Assembly: GCA_021157645.1 (NCBI GenBank)
Contig: JAGGWC010000168.1
Coordinates: 1-25,976, forward strand
Reading direction: 5' to 3'
Source: Candidatus Cloacimonadota bacterium
GTDB taxonomy: Bacteria; Cloacimonadota; Cloacimonadia; Cloacimonadales; TCS61
Length of the DNA stretch: 25,976 nt
Part shown: piece after piece, positions 1 to 9,630 of the stretch
Numbering within the stretch: the stretch's first letter is position 1
Layout of the letters: each line of letters opens with the position of its first letter
The notes under the pieces: model-generated
What the model was told of the DNA's origin: nothing
Seen by the model: the letters and a program-made list of their open reading frames with translations, nothing else
The model's database searches: none
Position numbers and translations under genes: made by a program

Positions 1-1856
1 GAACTCGAATTCTTTCACATTTTCTACCGACCAATAATTATAATCTCGGTAATACTCCCAAAGAGCTTATCGAATCAGAAAAACGATATGCCCAATCTGA
101 TGTTTCTGATGAATTCTTGAATCTTTATGGAATTGGAGATGGTGGTGGTGGACCTTCAGCACATCATATTGAAATGGGATTGCGGCAGCAAAATCTGGAA
201 GGAGTTCCCAAATTCAAGTTTTCCTTTGCAGAAGATTTCTATAAAAAGATCGATAAAATTCCTAAAGAAAAGCTTCTACTTTGGAGTGGAGAACTCTATT
301 TGGAACTACATCGTGGAACATACACCACACAGGCTTTGATGAAAAAACACAATCGACTGCTCGAGCAAAAATTGCATAATATTGAATTTTTAGGATCGCT
401 GGTAGAAGATTTCCAACAATCAGAATTAGATGAGATTTGGAAAAATACACTTCTCAACCAATTTCATGATATTCTACCCGGTTCATCCATAAACTGGGTT
501 TATAAAGATGCTCATAAAATGAGCAGGGAAAACCTAAGAAAATTGGATGAACTTGAAGAGAAATTACTTATTCAATTACATGGGAAAAAGGGAAATGAAA
601 CAGAAAAATTTGTTGTTTATAATTCTCAACCTTGGAAGAGAAAAGAAATTATTCAATTAGTTGTAAATGATGGGCAATACTGGGTTGGGGATGGAACATC
701 AAGTTCGATTTTAAAAGCTGAGAATGGTAAAATTGATTATCCGCTTGAATTACCATCTTGTGGCTACACCTGCATTTTAATTGAACAAACTGATATGAAT
801 TTTCCTCATAAAGATAATAAATTAAAAGCAAAAGAATCCACTATAGAAAATACATTGATCAAAGTAAAATTTGCAGAAGATGGAGCAATTGCTTCTATCT
901 ATGATAAAGTGGAAAAACGAGAAATGCTGGCAGGAAAAGCGAATGAACTGTTGTTGTGGGAAGATGAGCCGAACAACTGGGGAGCGTGGGACATAAATCA
1001 TTTTTATCGTGAAACAACTCCCCAAAAAGTAGAGTTAATATCTTCTAAAATAATTCACAGATCAGATTATTCTGCAATTTTACAGCAAAATTTTAAGATT
1101 GGGAATTCAACTATTGAGCAAAAAATTTCAATAACAAAAAATTCAAAATTGATAAAATTTGAGAATAAAGTAGATTGGAAAGAAGAGCGTAAAATGCTGC
1201 GTGTTTCAGCTCAGCTAAATATTTATTCGCCCAAAGCTTCATATGAAATTCAGTATGGAACGCTGCAAAGACCAACTCATTCTAATACAAGTTGGGATGC
1301 TGCAAAATTTGAAGTTGCAGCCCAAAGATTTGCCGATCTTTCCCAACCAGATTACGGTTTTGCCATTTTGAATGATTGTAAATATGGGCATCATATCAAA
1401 AGAAATATAATGAGTTTAAATTTGCTGCGTAGCCCCAAAGATACCGATAAAGAAGCCGACCTGCACATTCACGAATTTACTTATTGCTATTATCCTCATA
1501 AAGGTTCAATTATAGAATCTGACGTGCTGCAAATGGCGCATAATTTGAACAGTCCATTAATGCAATTTCCTGTAGCAGAATTTCCTGAAAACAGACAAAG
1601 ATCATTTTACAATATTATAGGGAAAAAAGTGAAACTGGAAGTTATCAAAAAAGCGGAAGATGGGAATGGCATTATTTTGCGTATGTATGAAACTGCCGGA
1701 ACGAATGCAGAGATAACTTTCCAAACTGCAAAAGAATGGATTGAGTTGATCGAGACTAATATGTTGGAAAATGAAATTGAACAGATTTGTGGGAAAGCAA
1801 ATGAAATTAAATTACAATTTAACCCTTTTGAAATAAGAACTTTTAGGATAGTTTAA
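1..1856 (+). CDS. alpha-mannosidase, glycoside hydrolase family 38 (5'-truncated)
   Basis: The reading frame is open from base 3, so the gene begins outside the window. The TTG at 117 is an internal codon, not the start. About 617 residues remain, carrying the GH38 middle and C-terminal domains. GDGGGGP lies near base 135. NQFHDILPGSS lies near base 456, and its His (465-467) matches the zinc-ligand His of the QHHDAITGT region in Golgi mannosidase II. The N-terminal part with the catalytic Asp and the other zinc ligands is not visible. GH38 enzymes are retaining exo-alpha-mannosidases that remove alpha-linked mannose from oligosaccharides or glycoproteins. The rest of the fragment is the beta-rich C-terminal region typical of bacterial members. 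It ends with TAA three bases before the next gene, so the two are probably co-transcribed. The family call is firm. The substrate and cellular location are not known. Confidence 0.9.
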   Translation, partial: TRILSHFLPTNNYNLGNTPKELIESEKRYAQSDVSDEFLNLYGIGDGGGGPSAHHIEMGLRQQNLEGVPKFKFSFAEDFYKKIDKIPKEKLLLWSGELYLELHRGTYTTQALMKKHNRLLEQKLHNIEFLGSLVEDFQQSELDEIWKNTLLNQFHDILPGSSINWVYKDAHKMSRENLRKLDELEEKLLIQLHGKKGNETEKFVVYNSQPWKRKEIIQLVVNDGQYWVGDGTSSSILKAENGKIDYPLELPSCGYTCILIEQTDMNFPHKDNKLKAKESTIENTLIKVKFAEDGAIASIYDKVEKREMLAGKANELLLWEDEPNNWGAWDINHFYRETTPQKVELISSKIIHRSDYSAILQQNFKIGNSTIEQKISITKNSKLIKFENKVDWKEERKMLRVSAQLNIYSPKASYEIQYGTLQRPTHSNTSWDAAKFEVAAQRFADLSQPDYGFAILNDCKYGHHIKRNIMSLNLLRSPKDTDKEADLHIHEFTYCYYPHKGSIIESDVLQMAHNLNSPLMQFPVAEFPENRQRSFYNIIGKKVKLEVIKKAEDGNGIILRMYETAGTNAEITFQTAKEWIELIETNMLENEIEQICGKANEIKLQFNPFEIRTFRIV

Positions 1857-1859
1857 AAT

Positions 1860-2834
1860 ATGCAATACTCGATCTGGATGAATAGTAAAGACCAAAATAA
1901 AGATGAATGGAAACGTGATTTTACAAAATTACAGAGAGCAGGAATCTCAAATATTTTCCTGAGTGGTAAAATAGAAGATTTAGAAAATGCCTTGAAATAT
2001 GCTGCTGATTTCAATCTTCAAATTCACGCTTGGATATTCACTATGATCTGTAATGATGAAAATATCATTAACCAGCATCCCGACTGGTTCACAGTAAATG
2101 GTTTAGGAGAGCGTTCTCACGAAAATCCCCAATATGTAGAATATTACAAATGGCTCTGCCCAACTCACCCTGAAGTACACGAATACTTAAGGGAACAAGT
2201 GAAAAAGCTCTGTAAAATTCCAGAGTTAACCGGAATTCACCTGGATTATATCCGATATTGTGATGTGATCTTACCGATCGGTTTACAATCAAACTACAAT
2301 TTAGTTCAAACAAAAGAAGAACCACAATTCGATTATTGTTATTGTGAACAATGTCGATCTGCATTCAAACAGAAATATGGAGTCGATCCGGTTGATCTGC
2401 CGGATCAATCTAAAAATCAGAGTTGGTTACAATTTCGTTACGACAGTATCACAAATATAGTAAACATACTTACAGAAATAATTCATCAACATAATAAAAA
2501 AGCAACAGCTGCGGTTTTCCCTGTGAGCATGCAGAAAAACGTTCGGCAAGAGTGGCATAAATGGAAACTGGAAGCTGTTTATCCGATGTTGTATCATTCT
2601 TGCTATGATGAGGATCTCGAGTGGATTGGAAAAGAAATCCGGAAGGGTAAACAGTTATTAAAATCTACAGAACTACACTGTGGCTTGTACATTCCAGCTA
2701 TTGAATCGAATAAACTGATGCAGGCAATAGAAATTGCCATAAATAATAATGCAAATGGAATTTCTTTTTTTGATTTTAACGCAATGAAAGATGAACATTG
2801 GAAGATACTGCAAAGTAAGGTTGCACGTTGCTGA
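1860..2834 (+). CDS. GHL10-like TIM-barrel putative glycoside hydrolase
   Basis: A 324-residue protein without a signal peptide. It resembles the glycosyl-hydrolase-like GHL10 group (DUF187-type TIM barrels). Visible hallmarks are an early strand with HAWIF (residues 56-60), the motif GIHLDYIRY (125-133) at the end of a barrel strand with an acidic residue placed as in the active site, and a late strand GISFFDFN. A Cys cluster CYCEQC (160-165) followed by an aromatic/basic stretch recurs in related bacterial proteins and could bind a metal. It follows the alpha-mannosidase gene after three bases, with AGGA upstream as a possible ribosome site, so a role in breaking down a mannose-containing glycan is a reasonable inference. 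No substrate can be named, and the catalytic pair is not proven. The gene converges with the ABC exporter genes. Confidence 0.7.
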   Translation: MQYSIWMNSKDQNKDEWKRDFTKLQRAGISNIFLSGKIEDLENALKYAADFNLQIHAWIFTMICNDENIINQHPDWFTVNGLGERSHENPQYVEYYKWLCPTHPEVHEYLREQVKKLCKIPELTGIHLDYIRYCDVILPIGLQSNYNLVQTKEEPQFDYCYCEQCRSAFKQKYGVDPVDLPDQSKNQSWLQFRYDSITNIVNILTEIIHQHNKKATAAVFPVSMQKNVRQEWHKWKLEAVYPMLYHSCYDEDLEWIGKEIRKGKQLLKSTELHCGLYIPAIESNKLMQAIEIAINNNANGISFFDFNAMKDEHWKILQSKVARC

Positions 2835-2962
2835 ATGCCCAACATGAAAAACCTTTACACATTTAGACAATATTCAAGTTCTTTCAATATGTTTTACAAA
2901 TGATCTTTTTTGGATTTAATCCCTATTATAGTTTTTAACATAGGCAAATTCATTTTGATTCG

Positions 2963-5098
2963 TTACTTATCCTGTTGATACTGTAATCGATACAGATCGT
3001 AATAGAGCCCTTCTTCGGCAAGCAATTCCTGATGATTTCCCTCTTCCACTATCCTACCTTTATGAAGCACAATTATTCTATCTACATGTTGAATGGTGGA
3101 AAGACGGTGTGCAATGATAATGGAAGTTCTATTTTCCATTAATTTTTTAAGCGCATCCTGGATTAATATTTCTGTTTCTGTATCAATATTAGCAGTTGCT
3201 TCATCAAGAACGAAAATGGCAGGATCATAAGCCAGAACCCTTGCAAAGGCGATGAGTTGGCGTTGACCAACACTGAAAGTAGCTCCGCGTTCCATTACTG
3301 GATCCAGATATTTACCAGGTAGACTATCAATAAATTTATGCACATTCACATATTTAGCAACCTGTTCAATATTTTCATCGGTGATATCTTTATTATTGAG
3401 AATTATGTTATCTTTTATTGTTCCAGAAAATAGGAATACGTCTTGTTGTACAATACCAATATTATTTCTGATCTCTTCGAGAGAAAACGTTTGCTGGTCT
3501 TTCCCATCGATAATAATGTTTCCCTTTTGGAACGGATACATTCCTGCTATAAGATTTATTATGGAAGTCTTACCTGAACCAGTATGTCCTACAAAAGCAA
3601 CTTTTTCACCGGGTTTAATTTTGAATGAAATATCTTTTAGAACATAATCGTCATCATTATAGGCAAGCCATACATTCTTAAATTCTATTTTGCCAAGAAA
3701 AGAATTTCCGTTCTTTTGATGATTTTCAATCCTGAAATCCTCGGTTTTATTTCCCATTAAATCAAATATTCTCTCGGTTCCAGCCATCGCAGCTTGTAAA
3801 ATATTAAATTTCTCACTCAAACGATTTATCGGTTCAAAGAATCTATCCAAATAACTTATAAAGGCGATGAAAATTCCTAAAGTGATTACATTATCGAGGA
3901 TCATGCCACCACCATACCATAATAGAATTGCTACTGCAACTCGGCGCATGGAATTTATCAGCGGACGGAATAGAGCAAAGAGTTTCATTTGTGATATTGA
4001 CCTTTCATAATACTCTTTATTTATTTTCGCGAATTCGTTTTTCTTTCGTTCATTCTGGTTAAAAAGTTGAATTATCTTTACACCGGAAATACTTTCTGCC
4101 AAGGTTGAATTTATTTTGGCAATTTTCTTTCTCACTTCCCTATAAATGATCCTGCTTCTTTTCATAAAAATACTGAAAAGTACATACACCACAGGAAGTA
4201 CGGTAAACGTGATCAGGGCTAATTTCCAGTTGAAAATAAGCATCATAATGATAATACCGCTCAGGACAAAGAATTCCTGTAAAAGTTGTATCAGCCCGTT
4301 ACTGAACATTTCATCAAGTGTACGAACATCATTGGTTATACGAGTAACCAATCGTCCAATCGGATTCTTATCAAAAAATGAAAGCGGCATTTTGGAAACA
4401 TGAGCGAACACATCACGTCGTAGATCGTACATAGCATGCTGAGAAGCATAATTTATCATAAATATCTGTAGATAATAAAAGCCAAATTGGGCAACAATTA
4501 TAGAGAATAAAATCAATCCGAAGACCTTAATCTTATTAATATTATAACTTTGAATTCCCCGAAGTTGCTCTTTGTCCAAAACACCTTCATCTTTTAATTG
4601 GAATAATTCAGCAGAGCTGACTGCAAGAAACTCATTAGAAAGTATTTTAATATTTGCATCTTTTAACAATTCAAGATTTGTTGTTTCATTGGTGATCAGT
4701 GTAACTTTTTTGAATAACCTGTTTTGCTCTTTTAGTTGTAAAGTTTCTTCTTTTCTTATGAAATTTAATTTATGATCCGAGAATACAAGATAGAATTTAC
4801 CTGCATTAGAATATTCTACAAACTTAACTTTTTTGTATTTTTCTATAAATTGCTGCTGTTCATTTTTAGAATTGAATTCAATCAAGTCTTTATTGGAAGT
4901 AATGTGTTCATCAACTGCAATTTTGGTGATAGCCGGCATAGCAAGTTCACTACTAGCTATCAGGAGTAACATGATAAAGGAAATGATCACATAGAATTTA
5001 TATGGCAATAAATACTTGATGAGTTTTTTCATCATCACTCTGTCATAGATCTTTGCCTTTATATCATCTTCATTAAATCCTGATGCACCGTGCCCCAT
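2963..5098 (-). CDS. heterodimeric ABC exporter, BmrD-like half (catalytic Glu, extracytoplasmic insert)
   Basis: A 711-residue type IV ABC exporter half. TM1 is near residues 34-50 and TM2 near 190-215. Between them lies a hydrophilic segment of about 120 residues (about 64-188), in the place where BmrD/YheH-type subunits carry an extracytoplasmic domain. The nucleotide-binding domain has a Walker A GHTGSGKT near 503, the signature FSVGQ (consensus LSGGQ) near 608, and a Walker B VLDEA with the catalytic Glu. The deviating signature here, combined with the Asp-for-Glu change in the partner, forms the degenerate ATP site known from BmrCD and TM287/288. The start is supported by GAGGAA just upstream and by a family-like N-terminus (MGHG, then an acidic stretch). 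Its ATG directly abuts the partner's TAA, indicating coupled translation. The likely role is ATP-driven export of lipid or drug-like molecules; the substrate is unknown. Confidence 0.9.
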   Translation of the reverse strand: MGHGASGFNEDDIKAKIYDRVMMKKLIKYLLPYKFYVIISFIMLLLIASSELAMPAITKIAVDEHITSNKDLIEFNSKNEQQQFIEKYKKVKFVEYSNAGKFYLVFSDHKLNFIRKEETLQLKEQNRLFKKVTLITNETTNLELLKDANIKILSNEFLAVSSAELFQLKDEGVLDKEQLRGIQSYNINKIKVFGLILFSIIVAQFGFYYLQIFMINYASQHAMYDLRRDVFAHVSKMPLSFFDKNPIGRLVTRITNDVRTLDEMFSNGLIQLLQEFFVLSGIIIMMLIFNWKLALITFTVLPVVYVLFSIFMKRSRIIYREVRKKIAKINSTLAESISGVKIIQLFNQNERKKNEFAKINKEYYERSISQMKLFALFRPLINSMRRVAVAILLWYGGGMILDNVITLGIFIAFISYLDRFFEPINRLSEKFNILQAAMAGTERIFDLMGNKTEDFRIENHQKNGNSFLGKIEFKNVWLAYNDDDYVLKDISFKIKPGEKVAFVGHTGSGKTSIINLIAGMYPFQKGNIIIDGKDQQTFSLEEIRNNIGIVQQDVFLFSGTIKDNIILNNKDITDENIEQVAKYVNVHKFIDSLPGKYLDPVMERGATFSVGQRQLIAFARVLAYDPAIFVLDEATANIDTETEILIQDALKKLMENRTSIIIAHRLSTIQHVDRIIVLHKGRIVEEGNHQELLAEEGLYYDLYRLQYQQDK

Positions 5099-6868
5099 TT
5101 ATTTCCTCTTATCCGTGTGTTTTGTTGCTGAGATCTTCTCTTCCAATTGTTGTTTTTCAAATAAATCTCTATATATTCCTTTAATTTTTAATAATTCTTC
5201 ATGCGTTCCCTGTTCAGCGATTTTTGCATCATCAATAACAATAATTTTATCTGCATGCTGTAATGATGATATCCTGTGGGCAATAATTATAGTGGTCTTA
5301 TTTTTTCTGAGTTTAATTAAGTGATCTAAAATTCGTTTTTCAGTTTTAGTATCTACTGCAGATAAAGCATCATCAAGTATGAGAATATTTGGATCTGTGA
5401 TCAGGGCACGGGCGATGGCTATCCGTTGTTTCTGTCCACCGGAAAGTGTAACTCCCCGCTCACCGACAACTGTTTCAAATCCTTCCCTAAAATCTATAAT
5501 ATCATCATAAATCTGTGCATTTTTAGTTACTTGGATTATCTCTTCTTCAGTTGCCTCCGGTTTTCCCAAAATTATATTTTCTTTAACTGTTTGAGAAAAG
5601 AGAAAAATATCTTGTGGAATCATAATTATATTTTTTCTTAAAACTTCTAACGATATTTTATATATTTCATTCTCATCAACAAATATGCTTTCTTTAGGCG
5701 GATTGTAAATTCTGGTTAACAGATCGGTTAAGGTTGATTTTCCACAACCGGTTTTTCCAACTATCGCCAATGTTTCCCCAAACTCGATAGAAAAAGTGGC
5801 ATCTTCAAATATCAATGGATTTTTTTCATTATAACGGAATGTGAGATGTTTGAATTCAATTTTACCTTTTAGTTGTGAAATAGAATGATCTACAGTTTTT
5901 TCATCGATGATTTCCGGTTGTTCATCAAATATTTCATTCAGTCGTTTTAAGGATGCCGTACCCCGTTGATAAAGATTCACAACCCAGCCAATTGCTATCA
6001 TTGGCCAAACGAACATTCCCAAATATTGGATGAAAGCAATAAATTGACCGATCGTGATCTCGCCTATCATGGTTGCTTCTCCACCATACACCATCACGAT
6101 CATCATACTAAGCCCAATAATAAGCATAAAAGAAGGATGAAATATTCCTTGAATACGAACAAGTGAAAGATTCTGTTTTACATAATCATAGGCTGAATCA
6201 GAGATTTTTTCCAGTTCCGATTCTTCCTGAACAAAAGCTTTTACGACTCGAATCCCGGAAATACTCTCCTGAACTTTCCCTGACATTGTGGCAAATGTCT
6301 TTTGAACTTTCCCAAAACGATGATGGATCTTCTTACCTAAAACGATAATAATAATGCTGAGTAGCGGAAGAGGAATTATTGAAAGTAGGGTGAGCCGTAA
6401 ATTTATATTTACCATAAAGAAAAGAGAGGCAACAGTGAGCACTATTATATCAACACCAATAACAAAACTAAACCCAACCAGCATCCGTACCGCATTCAGA
6501 TCATTAATGGCATACGCCATCAGATCACCCGTCTTGATCCTATTGAAGAAATTTGCAGAAAGTGACATTAGATGATCAAAATATTCCTGTCGCACACTTC
6601 TATCTACAAACCAGGCACTTCCTAAAAGAAAAAAACGCCAGAAATAACGCATAAATGCCATGAGAGCAGCAATTAAAAAAATAGCTCCACCGGCATAAAA
6701 TAAGTTAAGTTTTGTGAAACCTTCCGTGCCAATCCCATCAATTGCATACTGCATTATTTTGGGAATAACAAGTGAAATCAGATCGATAATGATTAGAAGG
6801 GTTATCCCGAAAATCAACTTGTGGATATTCTTTTTAATGAATGGAGTTATTTTTTCAAAGGTTTTCAT
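5099..6868 (-). CDS. heterodimeric ABC exporter, BmrC-like half (non-catalytic ATP site)
   Basis: A 589-residue ABC exporter half with six predicted membrane helices, then a nucleotide-binding domain. Walker A is GKTGCGKST near residue 369 and the signature is LSGGQKQR. Walker B reads ILILDDALSAVD, so Asp replaces the catalytic Glu. This is the mark of the BmrC/TM287 side of heterodimeric exporters: its own Walker motifs pair with the partner's deviating FSVGQ to make the inactive site, while its canonical LSGGQ serves the active site. The stop codon directly abuts the ATG of the partner gene. The start lies 12 bases after the glyQ stop, with GGAGAA overlapping the glyQ end as a ribosome site somewhat far upstream. 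The pair should form one inner-membrane transporter. No regulator or substrate gene is adjacent. Confidence 0.9.
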   Translation of the reverse strand: MKTFEKITPFIKKNIHKLIFGITLLIIIDLISLVIPKIMQYAIDGIGTEGFTKLNLFYAGGAIFLIAALMAFMRYFWRFFLLGSAWFVDRSVRQEYFDHLMSLSANFFNRIKTGDLMAYAINDLNAVRMLVGFSFVIGVDIIVLTVASLFFMVNINLRLTLLSIIPLPLLSIIIIVLGKKIHHRFGKVQKTFATMSGKVQESISGIRVVKAFVQEESELEKISDSAYDYVKQNLSLVRIQGIFHPSFMLIIGLSMMIVMVYGGEATMIGEITIGQFIAFIQYLGMFVWPMIAIGWVVNLYQRGTASLKRLNEIFDEQPEIIDEKTVDHSISQLKGKIEFKHLTFRYNEKNPLIFEDATFSIEFGETLAIVGKTGCGKSTLTDLLTRIYNPPKESIFVDENEIYKISLEVLRKNIIMIPQDIFLFSQTVKENIILGKPEATEEEIIQVTKNAQIYDDIIDFREGFETVVGERGVTLSGGQKQRIAIARALITDPNILILDDALSAVDTKTEKRILDHLIKLRKNKTTIIIAHRISSLQHADKIIVIDDAKIAEQGTHEELLKIKGIYRDLFEKQQLEEKISATKHTDKRK

Positions 6869-6880
6869 TAGATGATCAGA

Positions 6881-7726
6881 TCATTCTCCATATTTTTCAA
6901 TATAGAGTATCGCACATTTCTTTGCCATCGAACGAATTTTACCAATATAAGCCGCTCGTTCTGTCACGCTGATTACACCTCGGGCATCAAGCAAATTGAA
7001 CGTGTGAGAACATTTCAATAAATAATCGTAAGCAGGATAAACCATCTTTTCCCCGATAAGAAATTCAAATTGTTTTTCATGATCTTTAAAGATCAAAAAC
7101 AACGATTTCACATCAGCAAGTTTAAAATTATATTCGGAAAATTCCACCTCTTTATCAAAAAACATTTCACCATATTTTGTCGTATCATTCCATTGCAGAT
7201 CTTTGAAATCATCAACTTCCTGAATGTACATCGCCAAACGTTCTAACCCATAAGTAAGTTCCACGCTAATAGGAAATATTTCGATACCGCCAATTTGCTG
7301 AAAATAGGTAAATTGGGAAATTTCCATACCATCCAGCCAGACTTCCCAACCAAGTCCCCAAGCTCCAAGAGTTGGTGATTCCCAATCATCTTCCACGAAA
7401 CGAATATCATGTTTCTCAGTTTCGATTCCTATAGTCTGCAAACTCTTTAAATAAAGTGTTTGAATATCATCAGGTGAAGGCTTTATTATTACTTGAAATT
7501 GATAATAATGCTGCATTCTGTTAGGGTTTTCTCCATATCTACCATCTTTTGGGCGACGACAAGGTTGTGCATAAGCTATCGAAACCGACTTCTTACCCAA
7601 AGCACCAAAAAAAGTTGCTGGGTGGAAAGTTCCGGCACCCATATTTTCGTCATATGGTTGTAAGATATTGCATCCGTTTTCTGCCCAGAAATGCTGTAAC
7701 TTTAAAATTATATCCTGAAAATTCAT
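6881..7726 (-). CDS. glyQ: glycyl-tRNA synthetase alpha subunit
   Basis: A 281-residue alpha subunit of the bacterial (alpha-beta)2 glycyl-tRNA synthetase, the class II catalytic subunit that activates glycine with ATP. Recognisable blocks shared with E. coli GlyQ are GAGTFHP, QPCRRPKDGRYGENPNR, HYYQFQVIIKPSPD, LGAWGLGWEVW, QFTYFQQIGG, TYGLERLAMYIQ and the C-terminal FNLLDARG with SVTER. It is about 20 residues shorter than the E. coli protein, mostly at the two ends. GGAG five bases before the ATG is a good ribosome site. The beta subunit gene glyS, commonly next to glyQ, does not follow; the exporter genes do. The enzyme needs GlyS, which must lie elsewhere if this genome uses the two-chain enzyme. 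The gene heads the minus-strand unit and is divergent from the M3 peptidase. Confidence 0.97.
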   Translation of the reverse strand: MNFQDIILKLQHFWAENGCNILQPYDENMGAGTFHPATFFGALGKKSVSIAYAQPCRRPKDGRYGENPNRMQHYYQFQVIIKPSPDDIQTLYLKSLQTIGIETEKHDIRFVEDDWESPTLGAWGLGWEVWLDGMEISQFTYFQQIGGIEIFPISVELTYGLERLAMYIQEVDDFKDLQWNDTTKYGEMFFDKEVEFSEYNFKLADVKSLFLIFKDHEKQFEFLIGEKMVYPAYDYLLKCSHTFNLLDARGVISVTERAAYIGKIRSMAKKCAILYIEKYGE

Positions 7727-7819
7727 TGTTACTCCAACTTCCTATAATTATTAATCTTTTCTTTTTGTTTTGTTCATGAGTCAAGCTGAATTTTACTACA
7801 ACATAGTTTTGTGAAATTA

Positions 7820-7838
7820 ACAAGTTAAAAAAACTTGT
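7820..7838. repeat. short inverted repeat in the divergent glyQ / peptidase spacer
   Basis: ACAAGTT and AACTTGT form a perfect 7-bp inverted repeat around an A5 loop, midway between the divergent glyQ and peptidase genes (spacer 7727-7901). It has no T tract, so it does not look like a terminator. An operator or leader hairpin for the peptidase gene is possible. In such AT-rich DNA chance is also possible. Confidence 0.3.
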
Positions 7839-7901
7839 CAGATTTAACTTTCTAAAAATCATCGGAGCAATTAAAAAAATAAAGTACTTAAGGAGAACAT
7901 T

Positions 7902-9623
7902 ATGAATTTTACTGACAAAAAGATCGTAAAGAAATCGAGAAGATATTTTTCAGAAAATCTCGATGTGACAAAATGGGAAAATGTAGAAATTGAAATGAAA
8001 AAATTGGAAGAAGAGAAGATAACAACACCAAATGAACTTATAAATTTCATGGAAAAAGTTGGTGAACTTTCTGATATTCTTTCCGAAGAGATGGCTTGGA
8101 GATATATTAACATGACGCGTTTTGCAGATAACGAAGAATATTCAAATAAATTCAACGAATTTTATGCAGAAGTTATTGCCAAAACCAAACCATACGATTT
8201 TAAATTTAATCAGAAATTCTATGACAGCCCATTTCGCCAAGAGTTGGATAAAGATGAATATGCACATCTGAATATGATAATTGCCAATGATATAGAATTG
8301 TATCGCGAAGAGAATATTCCACTTCAAGTTAAAGAACAAGAATTAGCTAATAAATATGGCTCTATTTTTTCAAAACTAACCGTAACTTACAAAGGTGAAG
8401 AGAAAACAATATCTCAACTTGCACCATTCTTGAAAGATCAAGATAGAGGGGTTCGTAAGGAAGTTTGGAATCTTCGTATGGAAAAAATGATGGAGAAACA
8501 TGAAGAGTTCAATAAACTTTTTGACGAAATGAAAGAGCTTAGAATTCAGCAGGCAAAAAATGCCGGATTTGATAATTACCGTGATTATATGCATCAGGCA
8601 AAAGGACGTTTTTCCTATTCACCACAAGATATTATGAAATTCCATGATGCAGTAGAAAAAGAAGTGGTTCCATTCTTAAAAGAGTTTACTGAAGAACGAA
8701 AAAATATCTTAAAACTAGATTCTGTAAAGCCATGGGATACTTCCGTTGATCTGGATGGAAAAGTTTTGAAACCATTTAAGGAAATCGATGAATTCATAGA
8801 TAAGGGAATTGATATTCTGCACACAATAAAACCGGTATTTGGCGAGAGATTGAACATGATGAAAAATTCTAAATTTCTTGATCTGGAAAATAGAAAAGGA
8901 AAAGCACCTGGAGGATATAATTATCCTCTGCAGGAAACAGGTGCTCCCTTTATTTTTATGAATGCAATTGGATTACATAGGGATATTGTTACTTTACTCC
9001 ATGAATCGGGACATGCGATGCACACATTTGCGATGAAAGACATCAAACTTAACCCCTATAAAGGAACTCCCAGTGAAGTTGCAGAACTCGCTTCCATGGC
9101 AATGGAATTCCTTTCGATGGATCATTGGGATAAATATTACAGTGATGCAAGCGATTTAAAAAAAGCAAAACGTGATCAACTCAAAGGTGCTTTAAGTTTC
9201 CTGCCATGGTGCATGATCGTTGATGCTTTTCAACAATGGATATATACAAATTCTAAGCATACAATGGAAGATCGGGAAGAATATTTTCTCTCACTTTTAC
9301 AGAGATATGATACAGGTATAGATTGGACAGATGTAGAAAAATTTAAAAAATTACTCTGGCTTTTCCAACTCCATATTTTTGAAGTTCCATTCTATTATAT
9401 TGAATACGGAATGAGCCAACTTGGAGCACTTTCTGTTTATAGAAATTACAAAAAATTTGGAAAAGAAAAAACATTAGAAAAATATGAAGATTTCCTTAAG
9501 CTTGGTTACACTGTTCCGGTGGATAAACTTTATGAAGTTGCAGGAATAAAATTTGATTTCTCTGCCAAATATGTAAAAGAACTGGTTGATTTTGTTAAGG
9601 AAGAATTAAAAGCAATTAAATAA
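7902..9623 (+). CDS. M3 family oligoendopeptidase (PepF-like zinc metallopeptidase)
   Basis: A 573-residue cytoplasmic-type zinc metallopeptidase of family M3 (oligoendopeptidase F/thimet group); no signal peptide is present. The zinc site HESGH is at residues 367-371, and the third ligand is probably Glu395 in VAELASMAME, spaced as in thimet oligopeptidase. Family blocks include the helical N-terminal half, GGYNYPL before the active site, and a C-terminal FEVPFYYIEYGMSQLGAL near 485-502. These enzymes cut short peptides, typically 5-20 residues, inside a closed channel, and recycle peptides in the cytoplasm. The start is set by AAGGAG seven bases before the ATG. The length fits the family. 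The gene is divergent from glyQ and followed by a small inverted-repeat element, so it is probably monocistronic. Confidence 0.93.
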   Translation: MNFTDKKIVKKSRRYFSENLDVTKWENVEIEMKKLEEEKITTPNELINFMEKVGELSDILSEEMAWRYINMTRFADNEEYSNKFNEFYAEVIAKTKPYDFKFNQKFYDSPFRQELDKDEYAHLNMIIANDIELYREENIPLQVKEQELANKYGSIFSKLTVTYKGEEKTISQLAPFLKDQDRGVRKEVWNLRMEKMMEKHEEFNKLFDEMKELRIQQAKNAGFDNYRDYMHQAKGRFSYSPQDIMKFHDAVEKEVVPFLKEFTEERKNILKLDSVKPWDTSVDLDGKVLKPFKEIDEFIDKGIDILHTIKPVFGERLNMMKNSKFLDLENRKGKAPGGYNYPLQETGAPFIFMNAIGLHRDIVTLLHESGHAMHTFAMKDIKLNPYKGTPSEVAELASMAMEFLSMDHWDKYYSDASDLKKAKRDQLKGALSFLPWCMIVDAFQQWIYTNSKHTMEDREEYFLSLLQRYDTGIDWTDVEKFKKLLWLFQLHIFEVPFYYIEYGMSQLGALSVYRNYKKFGKEKTLEKYEDFLKLGYTVPVDKLYEVAGIKFDFSAKYVKELVDFVKEELKAIK

Positions 9624-9630
9624 AAATTGT

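Noticed and set aside
117..119. TTG 117 as the start of the mannosidase gene
   Set aside because: The frame is open to the window edge, and the family needs several hundred residues before this point.
2835..2962. Terminator between the converging GHL10 and ABC exporter genes
   Set aside because: Only 5-bp stems (ATATT/AATAT, CCTAT/ATAGG) with long loops could be found, which is chance level in AT-rich DNA.
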